A stretch of DNA of 64,000 nt from Gluconacetobacter takamatsuzukensis (GTDB lineage Bacteria; Pseudomonadota; Alphaproteobacteria; Acetobacterales; Acetobacteraceae), in the NCBI RefSeq assembly GCF_014174275.1, contig NZ_JABEQK010000007.1, forward strand, positions 1 to 64,000, read 5' to 3'. The translations under genes and the position numbers were made by a program. How positions within the stretch are numbered: the stretch's first letter is position 1; every line of letters starts with the position of its first letter. Of this stretch, positions 28,215 to 37,247 are shown piece after piece. The notes under the pieces were generated by a model. It did no database searches and was not told the origin of the DNA. It saw only the letters and a program-made list of their open reading frames with translations.

Positions 28215-31082
28215 ATGAACGTCGTACACAAGGCGGGTGTGCAGGGCAGCGCCAATCCGCTGAAGGCACTGGAATCGTTCGGCCAGTCCCCTTGGCTGGA
28301 CTTCATCCAGCGGTCGTACACCGACAATGGCAGCCTGAAGAAGCTGGTGGACGAGGACGGGCTGAAGGGCGTGACCTCCAACCCCGCCATCTTCCAGAAG
28401 GCGATGGGCCAGGGCACGGATTACGACCCGCAATACAAGGACATCCTGGCCCATCGCATCGTCGATGCCGGTACCTTGTACGAGACGATGGCCATCGACG
28501 ACATCAAGGCGGCGGCGAAGGTCCTATATCCGGTCTACGAGGCAACCAAGGGCCTGGACGGCTATGTCAGCCTCGAAGTCTCGCCCTACCTGGCGCGCGA
28601 CACGCACGGCACGGTCGACGAGGCACGGCGCCTGTGGAAGGCCGTCGACGCCCGCAACCTGATGATCAAGATCCCCGGCACCGACGAGGGCGCGCCGGCG
28701 GTGCGCACCGTGATCGCCGACGGGCTGAACATCAACGTCACGCTGCTGTTCTCGCTCGACGCCTACAAGGACGTGCTGGAAGCCTATATCGCGGGCCTGG
28801 AAGACCGGCACGCCAAGGGGCTACCGGTCTCGGGCATCGCCAGCGTCGCCTCGTTCTTCGTCAGCCGCATCGACGGCAAGATCGACAAGAAGATCGACCA
28901 GCGCGTGGCCGCCGGCGACAAGGACGCCGATTCCCTCAAGGCCCTGCGCGGCAAGGTCGCCATCGCCAACGCCAAGCTGGCCTACCTGCACTGGCAGGAA
29001 GTGACGAAATCCGAGCGCTGGCAGAAGCTGGCGGCCCTGGGCGCGCAGACGCAGCGCCTGCTGTGGGCCAGCACCGGCACCAAGGACAAGGCCTACAGCG
29101 ACGTGCTGTATGTCGAGGAACTGATCGGCCCCGACACGGTCAACACCATCCCGCCGGCAACGTTCGACGCCTTCCGCGACCACGGCAAGGTCCGCGCCTC
29201 GCTGACCGAGGATGTCGAGGGCGCGCGCCACGTGCTGGCCGAGGCCAAGCGCCTGGGGCTGGACCTGGCGGGCGTGACGGTCACGCTGGTCGATGAAGGC
29301 GTGGCTTCGTTCGCCGACGCGTTCGACGATCTGCTGGGCTCGGTCGCGCGCAAGCAGAACGTGCTGCTGGGCGACAGGCTGACCGAAACGACGCTGGACC
29401 TCCCCGCCGATATCGACGCGGCGGTCAAGGCCAGCCTGGAATCCTGGCGCCAGGACGGCACGGTGCGCCGCATCTGGGCGCGCGACGCCAAGGTCTGGAC
29501 CGGCAAGGACGAGGCCAAATGGCTGAAATGGCTGGGCATCGTCGACGACCGCCTGGCCGACCTGCCGGCGCTGGAGGCCTTCCAGGCCGAAGTGAAGCAG
29601 AAGGGCTTCAAGGACATCCTGCTGCTGGGCATGGGCGGATCGAGCCTGGGCCCCGAGGTGCTGGCCGAAACCTTCGGCAAGCATGAGGGCTTCCCGCATC
29701 TCTACGTGCTCGACAGCACCGACCCGCAGCAGATCCGCGCGTTCGAAAAAAAGATCGATCTGGCGAAGACGCTCTTCATCGTCTCCTCCAAATCCGGCGG
29801 CACGCTGGAGCCCAACATCCTCAAGGCCTATTTCTTCGAGGCCGCGAAGAAGGTCCTGGGCGACAAGGTGGGCGGCCATTTCGTGGCCGTGACCGATCCC
29901 GGCTCGCATATGGAAGAGGTCGCGAAGAAGGACGGGTTCTGGAAGATCTTCTACGGCGAGAAGGAAATCGGCGGCCGCTACTCCGTGCTGTCCAATTTCG
30001 GCATCGTCCCGGCCGCCGCCTCCGGCGTGCCGCTCAAGCCGTTCCTGGACAGCGCGCTGTACGGCGCCCGCGCCTCCGCCGCCTCGGTGCCGCCCGCGCT
30101 CAACCCGGGCGTGCAGCTCGGCACCGTGCTGGGCGTGGCCGGCACCCAGTTCGGCCGCGACAAGGTGACGATCGTCGCCTCGCCCGGCATCCACGATCTG
30201 GGCGCGTGGCTGGAACAGCTGATCGCGGAATCGACCGGCAAGATCGGCAAGGGCCTGGTCCCGATCGACCAGGAAACGCTGGGCGCCCCCGCGCTCTACG
30301 GCAAGGACCGCGTCTTCGCCTATCTGCGCCTGGCCGCAAAGCCCGATGCGGAGCAGGACGAGGCGATCAAGGCCCTGGTCGCGGCCGGCGAACCGGTGGT
30401 GACGATCACGCTGCACCACCCGCTCCAGATCGCGCAGGAATTCTTCCACTGGGAATTCGCAACCGCCGTCGCGGGGTCGATCCTGGGCATCGATCCGTTC
30501 GACCAGCCGGATGTCGAGGCCTCCAAGATCGAAACCAAGAAGCTGACGACGGCCTATAACGAAACCGGCACCCTGCCGGCGGAAACCCCGTTCGCGACCG
30601 ACGGCGCCTTCGCCTTCTTCGCCGACCCGGCCAACGCGGCGGCGCTGAAGGGCGGCTCTACGGCCGAGATCCTCAAGGCCCATTTCGGCCGGGTGAAGGC
30701 AGGCGATTATGTCGGCCTGCTGGCCTATGTCGAACGCGACGCCGCCACCATCGCGTGGATCCAGGCCACCCGCCTGGCCATCCGCGACGCGCTGAAGGTG
30801 GCGACGGCGGCCGAATTCGGGCCGCGCTTCCTGCACTCCACCGGGCAGGCCTACAAGGGCGGACCCAACAGCGGCGTGTTCCTGCAGATCACGGCCGACG
30901 ACGTGGCCGACCTGCCGGTACCGGGCGAGAAATACACGTTCGGCGTGGTCAAGGCCGCGCAGGCGCGGGGCGATTTCGACGTGCTGGCCGAACGCGGCCG
31001 GCGCGCGCTGCGGGTGCATGTCTCGGGCGACCTGGCATCGGGCCTGCGGGCCCTGGGCCAGGCGATCGACGCCGCCCTCTGA
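28215..31082 (+). CDS. tal-pgi: bifunctional transaldolase/glucose-6-phosphate isomerase
   Basis: 955 aa, a fusion known from acetic acid bacteria. Residues 1 to about 370 are transaldolase: GLKGVTSNPAIFQKAMGQG, the Schiff-base lysine K152 in NLMIKIPGTDEG, NINVTLLFSLDAY, SVASFFVSRIDG. Residues about 400-950 are phosphoglucose isomerase: LLLGMGGSSLGPEVLAETFG, FIVSSKSGGTLEPN, VAVTDPGSHMEEVAKKDGFW, GGRYSVLSNFGIVPAA. One chain thus joins two steps of hexose-phosphate recycling. A 10-nt GAAGGAGCAA region supplies the ribosome site. Confidence 0.96.
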   Translation: MNVVHKAGVQGSANPLKALESFGQSPWLDFIQRSYTDNGSLKKLVDEDGLKGVTSNPAIFQKAMGQGTDYDPQYKDILAHRIVDAGTLYETMAIDDIKAAAKVLYPVYEATKGLDGYVSLEVSPYLARDTHGTVDEARRLWKAVDARNLMIKIPGTDEGAPAVRTVIADGLNINVTLLFSLDAYKDVLEAYIAGLEDRHAKGLPVSGIASVASFFVSRIDGKIDKKIDQRVAAGDKDADSLKALRGKVAIANAKLAYLHWQEVTKSERWQKLAALGAQTQRLLWASTGTKDKAYSDVLYVEELIGPDTVNTIPPATFDAFRDHGKVRASLTEDVEGARHVLAEAKRLGLDLAGVTVTLVDEGVASFADAFDDLLGSVARKQNVLLGDRLTETTLDLPADIDAAVKASLESWRQDGTVRRIWARDAKVWTGKDEAKWLKWLGIVDDRLADLPALEAFQAEVKQKGFKDILLLGMGGSSLGPEVLAETFGKHEGFPHLYVLDSTDPQQIRAFEKKIDLAKTLFIVSSKSGGTLEPNILKAYFFEAAKKVLGDKVGGHFVAVTDPGSHMEEVAKKDGFWKIFYGEKEIGGRYSVLSNFGIVPAAASGVPLKPFLDSALYGARASAASVPPALNPGVQLGTVLGVAGTQFGRDKVTIVASPGIHDLGAWLEQLIAESTGKIGKGLVPIDQETLGAPALYGKDRVFAYLRLAAKPDAEQDEAIKALVAAGEPVVTITLHHPLQIAQEFFHWEFATAVAGSILGIDPFDQPDVEASKIETKKLTTAYNETGTLPAETPFATDGAFAFFADPANAAALKGGSTAEILKAHFGRVKAGDYVGLLAYVERDAATIAWIQATRLAIRDALKVATAAEFGPRFLHSTGQAYKGGPNSGVFLQITADDVADLPVPGEKYTFGVVKAAQARGDFDVLAERGRRALRVHVSGDLASGLRALGQAIDAAL

Positions 31083-31090
31083 TCTGGACG

Positions 31091-31115
31091 GCCCCGCCCG
31101 CCGCGCGGGCGGGGC
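31091..31115 (+). terminator. hairpin between tal-pgi and gnd
   Basis: Perfect 11-bp GC-only stem (31091-31101 with 31105-31115), 3-nt loop, 8 nt after the tal-pgi stop and 75 nt before gnd. No T-run; it may only partly terminate. Confidence 0.6.
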
Positions 31116-31190
31116 ACCCCCGGTTTCATGAAGGATCTCCGGGGGCTGGCTTACGCGCGGCGTGGTGCCGCGCCATGGAGACGGAACATT

Positions 31191-32186
31191 ATGCAAATCG
31201 GCATCATCGGCCTGGGTCGCATGGGCGGCAACATCGCTGTCCGCCTGTCGCGCCATGGGCATGAGGTGGTCCTGTTCGACCGCGATCCCGCCACTGTGGG
31301 CAAGGTCCGCGACCGGATCGAGGGCGGCCGCGGCATCGCCGCCGACAGCGTCCCCGACCTGGTGGGCAAGCTGACGGCCGCGCGCAAGATCGTGTGGGTC
31401 ATGCTGCCCGCCGGCGAAATCACCGAGGCCGCGGTGCAGGAACTGTCCGGCCTGCTGGGCAAGGACGACATCCTGATCGACGGCGGCAATACCTATTACA
31501 AGGACGATATCCGCCGCGCCGCCCAGCTCGCGCAAAAGGGCATCCACTATATCGACGTCGGCACCTCCGGCGGCGTGTGGGGGCTGGAGCGCGGCTACTG
31601 CATGATGTACGGCGGCACCAAGGATTCGGCCGACCATATCGACCCGATCCTCGAAGCCCTGGCCCCAGGCAAGGGCGACGTTCCCCCGACGCCCGACCGT
31701 AACAAGCCGGACCTCGATCCCCGCGCCGAGAAGGGCTACCTGCATTGCGGCCCCGCCGGCTCGGGCCATTTCGTGAAAATGGTCCATAACGGCATCGAAT
31801 ACGGCATGATGCAGGCCTTCGCCGAAGGCTTCGACATCATGAAGACCAAGAATTCGCCGCTGCTGCCCGAAGATCAGCGCTTCGACCTCAACATGGCCGA
31901 TATCGCCGAAGTCTGGCGCCGCGGCAGCGTCGTCTCCTCCTGGCTGCTGGACCTGACGGCGGAAGCCCTGGCCAAGAACGCGTCCCTGTCCGAATTCACC
32001 GGCGAGGTCGCGGATTCCGGCGAAGGCCGCTGGACGCTGGAAGCCGCGATCGAGGAATCGGTGCCGGCCCCTGTCATCACCGCATCCCTGTTCACGCGCT
32101 TCCGCTCGCGCACCGGCAATAATTACGCCGAGAAGATCCTCTCCGCCATGCGCTTCGGCTTCGGCGGACATGTCGAGAAAAAGTAA
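31191..32186 (+). CDS. gnd: 6-phosphogluconate dehydrogenase, short decarboxylating form
   Basis: 331 aa, against about 470 for the classical enzyme; this is the short form, whose characterised members mostly prefer NAD+. The start at 31191 is directly followed by the Rossmann loop ([15 protein letters not shown]). Further: [11 protein letters not shown], the substrate motif [20 protein letters not shown], and [21 protein letters not shown] with the catalytic Lys and the downstream Glu. It oxidatively decarboxylates 6-phosphogluconate to ribulose 5-phosphate. Confidence 0.95.
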   Translation: MQIGIIGLGRMGGNIAVRLSRHGHEVVLFDRDPATVGKVRDRIEGGRGIAADSVPDLVGKLTAARKIVWVMLPAGEITEAAVQELSGLLGKDDILIDGGNTYYKDDIRRAAQLAQKGIHYIDVGTSGGVWGLERGYCMMYGGTKDSADHIDPILEALAPGKGDVPPTPDRNKPDLDPRAEKGYLHCGPAGSGHFVKMVHNGIEYGMMQAFAEGFDIMKTKNSPLLPEDQRFDLNMADIAEVWRRGSVVSSWLLDLTAEALAKNASLSEFTGEVADSGEGRWTLEAAIEESVPAPVITASLFTRFRSRTGNNYAEKILSAMRFGFGGHVEKK

Positions 32187-32212
32187 GGATATTTCGTCGG
32201 TAACGGTAAAGT

Positions 32213-32242
32213 CTTGTCCGTGGAACGCGTTCCACGGACAAG
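32213..32242 (+). promoter_or_regulatory. perfect 30-bp palindrome, candidate operator
   Basis: Both halves match exactly over 15 bases, centre between 32227 and 32228; the core is GAACGCGTTC, of the kind bound by LacI/GalR-type repressors with a central CG. It lies 27 nt after gnd and about 170 nt before zwf. No T-run follows, so an operator is favoured over a terminator, though a hairpin is also possible. Confidence 0.5.
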
Positions 32243-32282
32243 TATCGAAAGCGTGATCGTGTCGTGGGCAGGTTTCGTTCTT

Positions 32283-32372
32283 TTTGATTCGGTCAGGTGC
32301 CTCGCATTTGCGCCAGACAATGTCCCTGAACGAATCAAAGTCTTTTTGCTTCTTTTTCTTCGGAAAAAGAAG
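32283..32372 (+). promoter_or_regulatory. structured zwf leader (inverted repeat and UUCG hairpin)
   Basis: A 9-bp inverted repeat (32283-32291 with 32331-32339) encloses 39 nt. It is followed by a hairpin with a 10-bp A/T-rich stem, 32349-32358 with 32363-32372, closing a C-UUCG-G tetraloop, the most stable tetraloop class. The stem ends 38 nt before the zwf start. Base composition is strikingly A/T-rich for this genome. Confidence 0.5.
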
Positions 32373-32410
32373 AGATCCAGGACACCAAACAGTACAGGGA
32401 AACGTCCGAC

Positions 32411-33943
32411 ATGGATGGAATCATCGCGTCCGCGTCCTCCGAGGTCGAAGGGAGCAGCCATCCGCCCCGGCGTGCCCCGTCATGCGTCTTCGTCATTTTC
32501 GGCGGCGGCGGCGACCTGACGAAGCGGCTGCTGGTGCCCGCCATCTACAACCTGGCCTGTGCCGGCCTGCTGGATGACGGATTCTCGATCGTCGCCGTGG
32601 ACTGGGCGGACCTGTCCGACGACGTGCTGCGCGCGCAGTTCAACGAGGCATTGCAGGAATTCGTGGCCCGGCGCGGCACGGCCGCCACCACTCTGCGCGA
32701 GGATATCTGGACCTGGCTGAGCAGCCGGATTTCCTACCTGCGCGGCTCGTTCGACGAGGCCTCGACCTATGCCAGCCTGGCCGAGCGGATCGGCACGGGC
32801 AATGCGGTGTTCTACCTGGCCGTCGCCGCCCGTTTCTTCGGGCCCATCGGCGACCGTCTGGGCGAGGCCGGCCTGGTGGCCGAGCCCAACGGCACGTTCC
32901 GCCGCGTGATCGTCGAAAAACCCTTCGGCCACGACCTGGCCTCGGCGCGGGAACTCAACCGCCGCCTGCTGGGCGTGCTGCGCGAGCGGCAGATCTACCG
33001 GATCGACCATTACCTGGGCAAGGAAACGGTCCAGAACATCCTGGCCCTGCGCTTTTCCAACGGGTTCTTCGAACCGCTGTGGAACCGCCAGAATATCGAC
33101 CATGTCCAGATCACGGCGGCCGAAACCGTGGGGGTGGAGCGGCGCGGCCGCTTCTACGAGGGCACGGGCGCCCTGCGCGACATGGTGCCCAACCACCTGA
33201 TGCAGCTCCTGGCCATGACGGCGATGGAGGCCCCGGTCTCCTTCGACGCCGACGCGGTGCGCGACGAAAAATCCAAGGTGCTGAAGGCCGCGCACTGCGT
33301 GGGGTCCGAGGACGTGGTGCGCGGCCAGTACGTGGCCGGCATGCTGGGCGGCGAGGACGTCCCCGCCTATCGCGACGAGCCCGACGTGGCGCCCGATTCG
33401 CAGACCGAAACCTATGTCGCGATGAAGCTGGCGGTCGATAACTGGCGCTGGGCGGGCGTGCCGTTCTACCTGCGCACCGGCAAGCGGCTGGCCGAACGCC
33501 GGACCGAAATCGCGATCCATTTCCGCCACGCCCCCTACGCGCTGTTCCGCGACACGCCGGTCGAGCGGCTGACCCCCAACATCATGACCATGCACATCCA
33601 GCCGACCGAGGGCGTGACCCTGCAATTCGGCGCCAAGGTGCCGGGCCCGACCGTGCGCCTGGGCGGGGTGCGGATGAAGTTCGATTATTCCGAATGGTTC
33701 AGCGACGGGCCCAGCACCGGGTACGAAACGCTGATCTACGATTGCCTGATCGGGGACGCGACCCTGTTCCAGCGCGCCGACAATATCGAGGCCGGGTGGC
33801 AGGTCGTGCAGCCGGCGCTCGACTGGGGCGGCCATGGCGGCACGGCGCCGCTCTGCGCCTACGCCGCCGGCTCGTCCGGCCCGGTCGAGGCCGATGCCCT
33901 GCTGGCCCGCGACGGCCGCCACTGGCTGGCGCTGGGCGCATGA
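32411..33943 (+). CDS. zwf: glucose-6-phosphate 1-dehydrogenase
   Basis: 510 aa. The cofactor loop [15 protein letters not shown] sits at residues 30-44 after an N-terminal extension of about 25 residues; [14 protein letters not shown], the active-site signature [13 protein letters not shown] near residue 200, and [19 protein letters not shown] in the substrate domain complete the family pattern. It oxidises glucose 6-phosphate to 6-phosphogluconolactone. The stop overlaps the next start (ATGA). Confidence 0.96.
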   Translation: MDGIIASASSEVEGSSHPPRRAPSCVFVIFGGGGDLTKRLLVPAIYNLACAGLLDDGFSIVAVDWADLSDDVLRAQFNEALQEFVARRGTAATTLREDIWTWLSSRISYLRGSFDEASTYASLAERIGTGNAVFYLAVAARFFGPIGDRLGEAGLVAEPNGTFRRVIVEKPFGHDLASARELNRRLLGVLRERQIYRIDHYLGKETVQNILALRFSNGFFEPLWNRQNIDHVQITAAETVGVERRGRFYEGTGALRDMVPNHLMQLLAMTAMEAPVSFDADAVRDEKSKVLKAAHCVGSEDVVRGQYVAGMLGGEDVPAYRDEPDVAPDSQTETYVAMKLAVDNWRWAGVPFYLRTGKRLAERRTEIAIHFRHAPYALFRDTPVERLTPNIMTMHIQPTEGVTLQFGAKVPGPTVRLGGVRMKFDYSEWFSDGPSTGYETLIYDCLIGDATLFQRADNIEAGWQVVQPALDWGGHGGTAPLCAYAAGSSGPVEADALLARDGRHWLALGA

Positions 33944-34782
33944 GCACGCCGGGCTCGCAGGGGCGCCCCGGCCCGTCGGGGCGCGTGCGCATGGTGGTGT
34001 CGGACATCGACGGCACGCTGGTCACGCCCGACAAGCGCCTGACGCACGGGGTGCTGGATGCGGCGCGGGCCCTCCGCGCGGCCGGCATCACCCTGTGCCT
34101 GGTCAGCAGCCGCGCCCCGCGCGGAATGGAGATGTTCCTCGGCCCGCTGGAAAACAATACGCCCTATGCCGGGCTCAATGGCGGGCTGGTGGCCCGCGCC
34201 GACGGCACCATCCTCTCCCGCCTGTCGCTGGCCCCGGCCACGACGCGCGAGGCGGTCGGGGCCTTGCAGGAGGACGATGTCAGCGCCTGGCTGTTCATCG
34301 GCCGCGACTGGCTGGTGACCGACCCGCACGGCCCCTATGTGGCGCGCGAGCGCGAAACGGTGCAGACCGAGCCGCTGGTGGTGCCCGATTTCACCGGCCA
34401 TTACCACGATGTCGGCAAGATCATGGGCGCATCGACCGATTTCCCCCGCCTGGCCCAGGCCGAGGCCCGGCTGGCCGCCCTGCTGGCCGGCCATGCCAGC
34501 GTGCACCGCTCGTCGGACTATTATCTCGACATCACCCACCCCCAGGCCAACAAGGGCTACGCGGCCATGGAACTGGCCCGCCTGATGGGGGTGGATATCA
34601 GCGAGGTCGCGTGCATCGGCGACATGAACAACGACGTACCGATGCTCGACGAAGCCGGCGTCGCCATCGCCATGGGCAACGCCCCCGACGCGGTCAAGAC
34701 CCACGCCCATTTCGTGACCGGCGCCAACACGCATGACGGCTGGGCCCAGGCGATGCACGATTATGTCTTGCCCAGAGCCTAA
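33940..34782 (+). CDS. Cof-type HAD phosphatase, first of two
   Basis: 280 aa. HAD superfamily with a Cof/C2 cap: motif [16 protein letters not shown] (nucleophile Asp), motif [13 protein letters not shown], motif III lysine in [14 protein letters not shown], motif [24 protein letters not shown]. These enzymes dephosphorylate sugar phosphates or similar metabolites. Coupled to zwf by a 4-base overlap and paralogous to the next gene, so it probably acts on a pentose-phosphate intermediate (inference). Confidence 0.9.
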   Translation: MSTPGSQGRPGPSGRVRMVVSDIDGTLVTPDKRLTHGVLDAARALRAAGITLCLVSSRAPRGMEMFLGPLENNTPYAGLNGGLVARADGTILSRLSLAPATTREAVGALQEDDVSAWLFIGRDWLVTDPHGPYVARERETVQTEPLVVPDFTGHYHDVGKIMGASTDFPRLAQAEARLAALLAGHASVHRSSDYYLDITHPQANKGYAAMELARLMGVDISEVACIGDMNNDVPMLDEAGVAIAMGNAPDAVKTHAHFVTGANTHDGWAQAMHDYVLPRA

Positions 34783-34783
34783 C

Positions 34784-34898
34784 GCGGGGCTTTGCCCCGC
34801 ACCCCGCCAAAGGCAGTCGCCTTTGGAAACCAGTCGTTGGGGAAACGAACAGGGGTGAAGGGGACGACCGTCCCCTTCCGGGTTCGGGCAGAGCCCGA
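34784..34898 (+). repeat. two bipartite hairpin repeats, head to head
   Basis: First unit: 34784-34790 with 34794-34800, and 34807-34814 with 34819-34826; read on the reverse strand it matches the unit at 58369. Second unit: 34857-34866 with 34869-34878, and 34884-34889 with 34893-34898; 34843-34881 is identical to the copy near 18645. The array fills the 141-bp gap between the two HAD genes and starts right after the first stop. Confidence 0.8.
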
Positions 34899-34923
34899 CC
34901 TTCATTGAGAAAAGGATAACGGA

Positions 34924-35745
34924 ATGGGCACTGAAGCGGACCAAATCCGGCTGGTGCTGGCCGATGTCGACGGCACCCTGGTGACGCGGGAGAAGATCTT
35001 GACCCCGCGCGCCATCCGCGCCGTGGAACGCCTGCGGGCACGGGGCATCCTGTTCACCATCACCAGCGGCCGCCCGCCGCTGGGCATGAAGATGGTCATC
35101 GACCCGCTGCATATCGACCAGCCGATCGCGGGCTTCAATGGCGGGCTGATCGTACGGCCCGATTATTCGGTGATCGAATCCCACACGCTGACGCCCGAGA
35201 TCGCCCGCCGCACATTGCAGATCCTGCGCGACCACAAGGTCGATCCATGGGTCTATAACGGCAATGACTGGATCGTCTCCGACGCCGCGGCGCCGCATGT
35301 GGCGCGCGAGCAATGGACGGTGAAATTCCCGCCCAAGGTCGCGGCCGATGTCGGCGCGGCGCTGGACCAGGTGATCAAGATCACCGGCGTCTCCGACGAT
35401 CTGGAGTTGATGAAGCGCGTCGAGCACGATCTGCAACAGGCGCTGGGCGACGCGGCCTCCGCCGCGCGGTCGCAGCCTTATTATGTCGATGTCACCCATC
35501 ACGATGCCAACAAGGGCGGCGTGGTGGCGGCGCTGGAACGGCTGCTGGGCATCCCGGCGGCACAGATGGCGACACTGGGCGACCAGCCCAACGATGTGCT
35601 GATGTTCCGCCCCAGCGGCCTGTCCATCGCGATGGGGCAGGCATCGGACGAGGTCAAGGCGCAGGCCACCCACGTCACCACGTCCTCGGAAGAGGAAGGG
35701 TTCGCGATCGGGGTCGAGCGCTATATTCTGGGGGAGGATTCCTGA
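34924..35745 (+). CDS. Cof-type HAD phosphatase, second of two
   Basis: 273 aa, paralogue of the preceding HAD gene. Motifs: LVLADVDGTLVTREK, FTITSGRPPLGM, HHDANKGGVVAALERLLG, and TLGDQPNDVLMFRPSGLSIAMG. Motif IV is GDQPNDV, so the usual GD-N-ND becomes GD-Q-ND but the acidic pair is kept. AAAGGATAAC gives the ribosome site. Its stop overlaps the pgl start (TGATG). Likely a sugar-phosphate phosphatase; exact substrate unknown. Confidence 0.88.
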   Translation: MGTEADQIRLVLADVDGTLVTREKILTPRAIRAVERLRARGILFTITSGRPPLGMKMVIDPLHIDQPIAGFNGGLIVRPDYSVIESHTLTPEIARRTLQILRDHKVDPWVYNGNDWIVSDAAAPHVAREQWTVKFPPKVAADVGAALDQVIKITGVSDDLELMKRVEHDLQQALGDAASAARSQPYYVDVTHHDANKGGVVAALERLLGIPAAQMATLGDQPNDVLMFRPSGLSIAMGQASDEVKAQATHVTTSSEEEGFAIGVERYILGEDS

Positions 35746-36479
35746 TGGGTCACGACGTGACAACCGGCCGCGTGGTGGTGCTGGACGACGGCGAGGCCAT
35801 TGCCCGCCACATGGCCGAATGGCTGACCGAACAGGCGCTGGCCAAGACAGGCGGCCCGTTCGTGGTCGCCCTGTCCGGCGGCTCCACGCCCAAGCGACTG
35901 TACGAGATCCTGGGCTCGGCCGACTACGCCATCCGCTTCCCATGGGCACGCACCCACCTGTTCTTCGGCGACGAGCGGTTCGTGCCGCCCTCCGACCCGG
36001 CCAGCAACTACGCCATGACGCAGGCGGCCCTGCTGTCGCATGTCGCGATTCCGCCGGCACAGGTGCACCCCATGCCCACCGACGGCGACCCGGCCCAGGC
36101 GGCCGCCCGCTACCAGGCGGAATTGCAGGCGCTGTACGGGGCCGCGGACCTGCAACCCGGCCGGCCGCTGTTCGACGTCGTGCTGCTGGGGCTGGGCGAC
36201 AACGGCCACACCGCCTCGCTGTTCCCGCGCCAGCCGGTGCTGGAGGAGCGCAAATTGTGGGTCTCCACCTGCGTGCCCGACGACGCGCCGCATACGCGGC
36301 TGACGCTGACCTACCCGGCCATCCATTCCAGCCGGCATGTGGTCTTCATGCTGGCCGGGGCGGGCAAGCGCGCGGTCTTCGCCCGGGTGCGCGCCGGCGA
36401 CCCGGTGGAACCGGCCAGCCACATCACGACCGAAGGCGACCTGACATGGCTGGTCGACAAGGCGGCTGCCGGCGTATGA
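35745..36479 (+). CDS. pgl: 6-phosphogluconolactonase
   Basis: 244 aa, DevB/Pgl type. Motifs: FVVALSGGSTPKRLYEIL, THLFFGDERFVPPSDPASNY, VVLLGLGDNGHTASLFP. It hydrolyses 6-phosphogluconolactone made by Zwf. The start at 35745 overlaps the stop of the HAD gene; GGGGGAGGA lies upstream. rpiA follows after 63 bp. Confidence 0.95.
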   Translation: MGHDVTTGRVVVLDDGEAIARHMAEWLTEQALAKTGGPFVVALSGGSTPKRLYEILGSADYAIRFPWARTHLFFGDERFVPPSDPASNYAMTQAALLSHVAIPPAQVHPMPTDGDPAQAAARYQAELQALYGAADLQPGRPLFDVVLLGLGDNGHTASLFPRQPVLEERKLWVSTCVPDDAPHTRLTLTYPAIHSSRHVVFMLAGAGKRAVFARVRAGDPVEPASHITTEGDLTWLVDKAAAGV

Positions 36480-36542
36480 GGATCGGCGGATAAAAACGAG
36501 TGGACCGCCGGCAGTCCCGGTAGGTCCCGGAAAGGGAACAGG

Positions 36543-37247
36543 ATGAGCGGCCAGAATTCCGACCCGATGGTCGAGCTGAAACGCCGTGCGGCCGAGGAAG
36601 CCGCGGCAATGGTGCAGGACGGCATGGCGGTGGGCCTGGGCACGGGCAGCACGGCGGCGCTGATGATCGACGCGCTGGGCCGCCGCTGGGCAGAGGGGCT
36701 GCGCTTCGTCGGCATCCCGACTTCCGAGCGTTCGGCGGAACAGGCCCGCGCGCTGGGCATCGAACTGGTCGATTTCGGCACCCATGCGCAGCTCGACCTG
36801 GCCATCGACGGCGCGGACGAGGTCGAGCGCGGCTCGCTGGACCTGATCAAGGGCCTGGGCGGCGCCCTGCTGCGCGAGAAGATCGTGGCGGCGGCGGCCC
36901 GGCGCTTCGTCATCATCGTCGACGAGGGCAAGCTGGTCGACCATCTGGGCAGCCGCTCCCCGGTCCCGGTCGAGGTCACGCCCTTCGGGTGGGAAAGCAC
37001 GGCCCGCCAGCTGGGCGACCTCGGCGCGCGGGTGGCGCTGCGCATCAAGCGCGACGGCGAACTGTTCGTCACCGACGGCGGCAATCTTATCCTCGACTGC
37101 ACCTTCGGCCCCATCGCAAACCCCAGGGCGCTGGAGGCCGAAATCGGCGACATCGTCGGCGTGATCGACAGCGGCCTGTTCGTCGGCCGCACGTCCGAGG
37201 TCATCGTGGCCGGCCGCCAGGGCCTGACCCGCCTGGTGGCGGCATGA
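36543..37247 (+). CDS. rpiA: ribose-5-phosphate isomerase A
   Basis: 234 aa, the usual RpiA length. Motifs: VGLGTGSTAALMIDAL, GIPTSERSAEQAR, DLAIDGADEVERGSLDLIKG with the catalytic Asp, GGALLREKIVAAAA, VEVTPFGWESTARQL and the late GGNLILDCTFG. It interconverts ribulose 5-phosphate and ribose 5-phosphate. The stop overlaps the gntK start (ATGA). Confidence 0.95.
   Translation: MSGQNSDPMVELKRRAAEEAAAMVQDGMAVGLGTGSTAALMIDALGRRWAEGLRFVGIPTSERSAEQARALGIELVDFGTHAQLDLAIDGADEVERGSLDLIKGLGGALLREKIVAAAARRFVIIVDEGKLVDHLGSRSPVPVEVTPFGWESTARQLGDLGARVALRIKRDGELFVTDGGNLILDCTFGPIANPRALEAEIGDIVGVIDSGLFVGRTSEVIVAGRQGLTRLVAA

Noticed and set aside
28821-32171. A 1116-aa reverse frame opposite tal-pgi and gnd
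   Set aside because: Antisense to two clear enzymes; composition is that of a GC-rich shadow and no motif or ribosome site is present.
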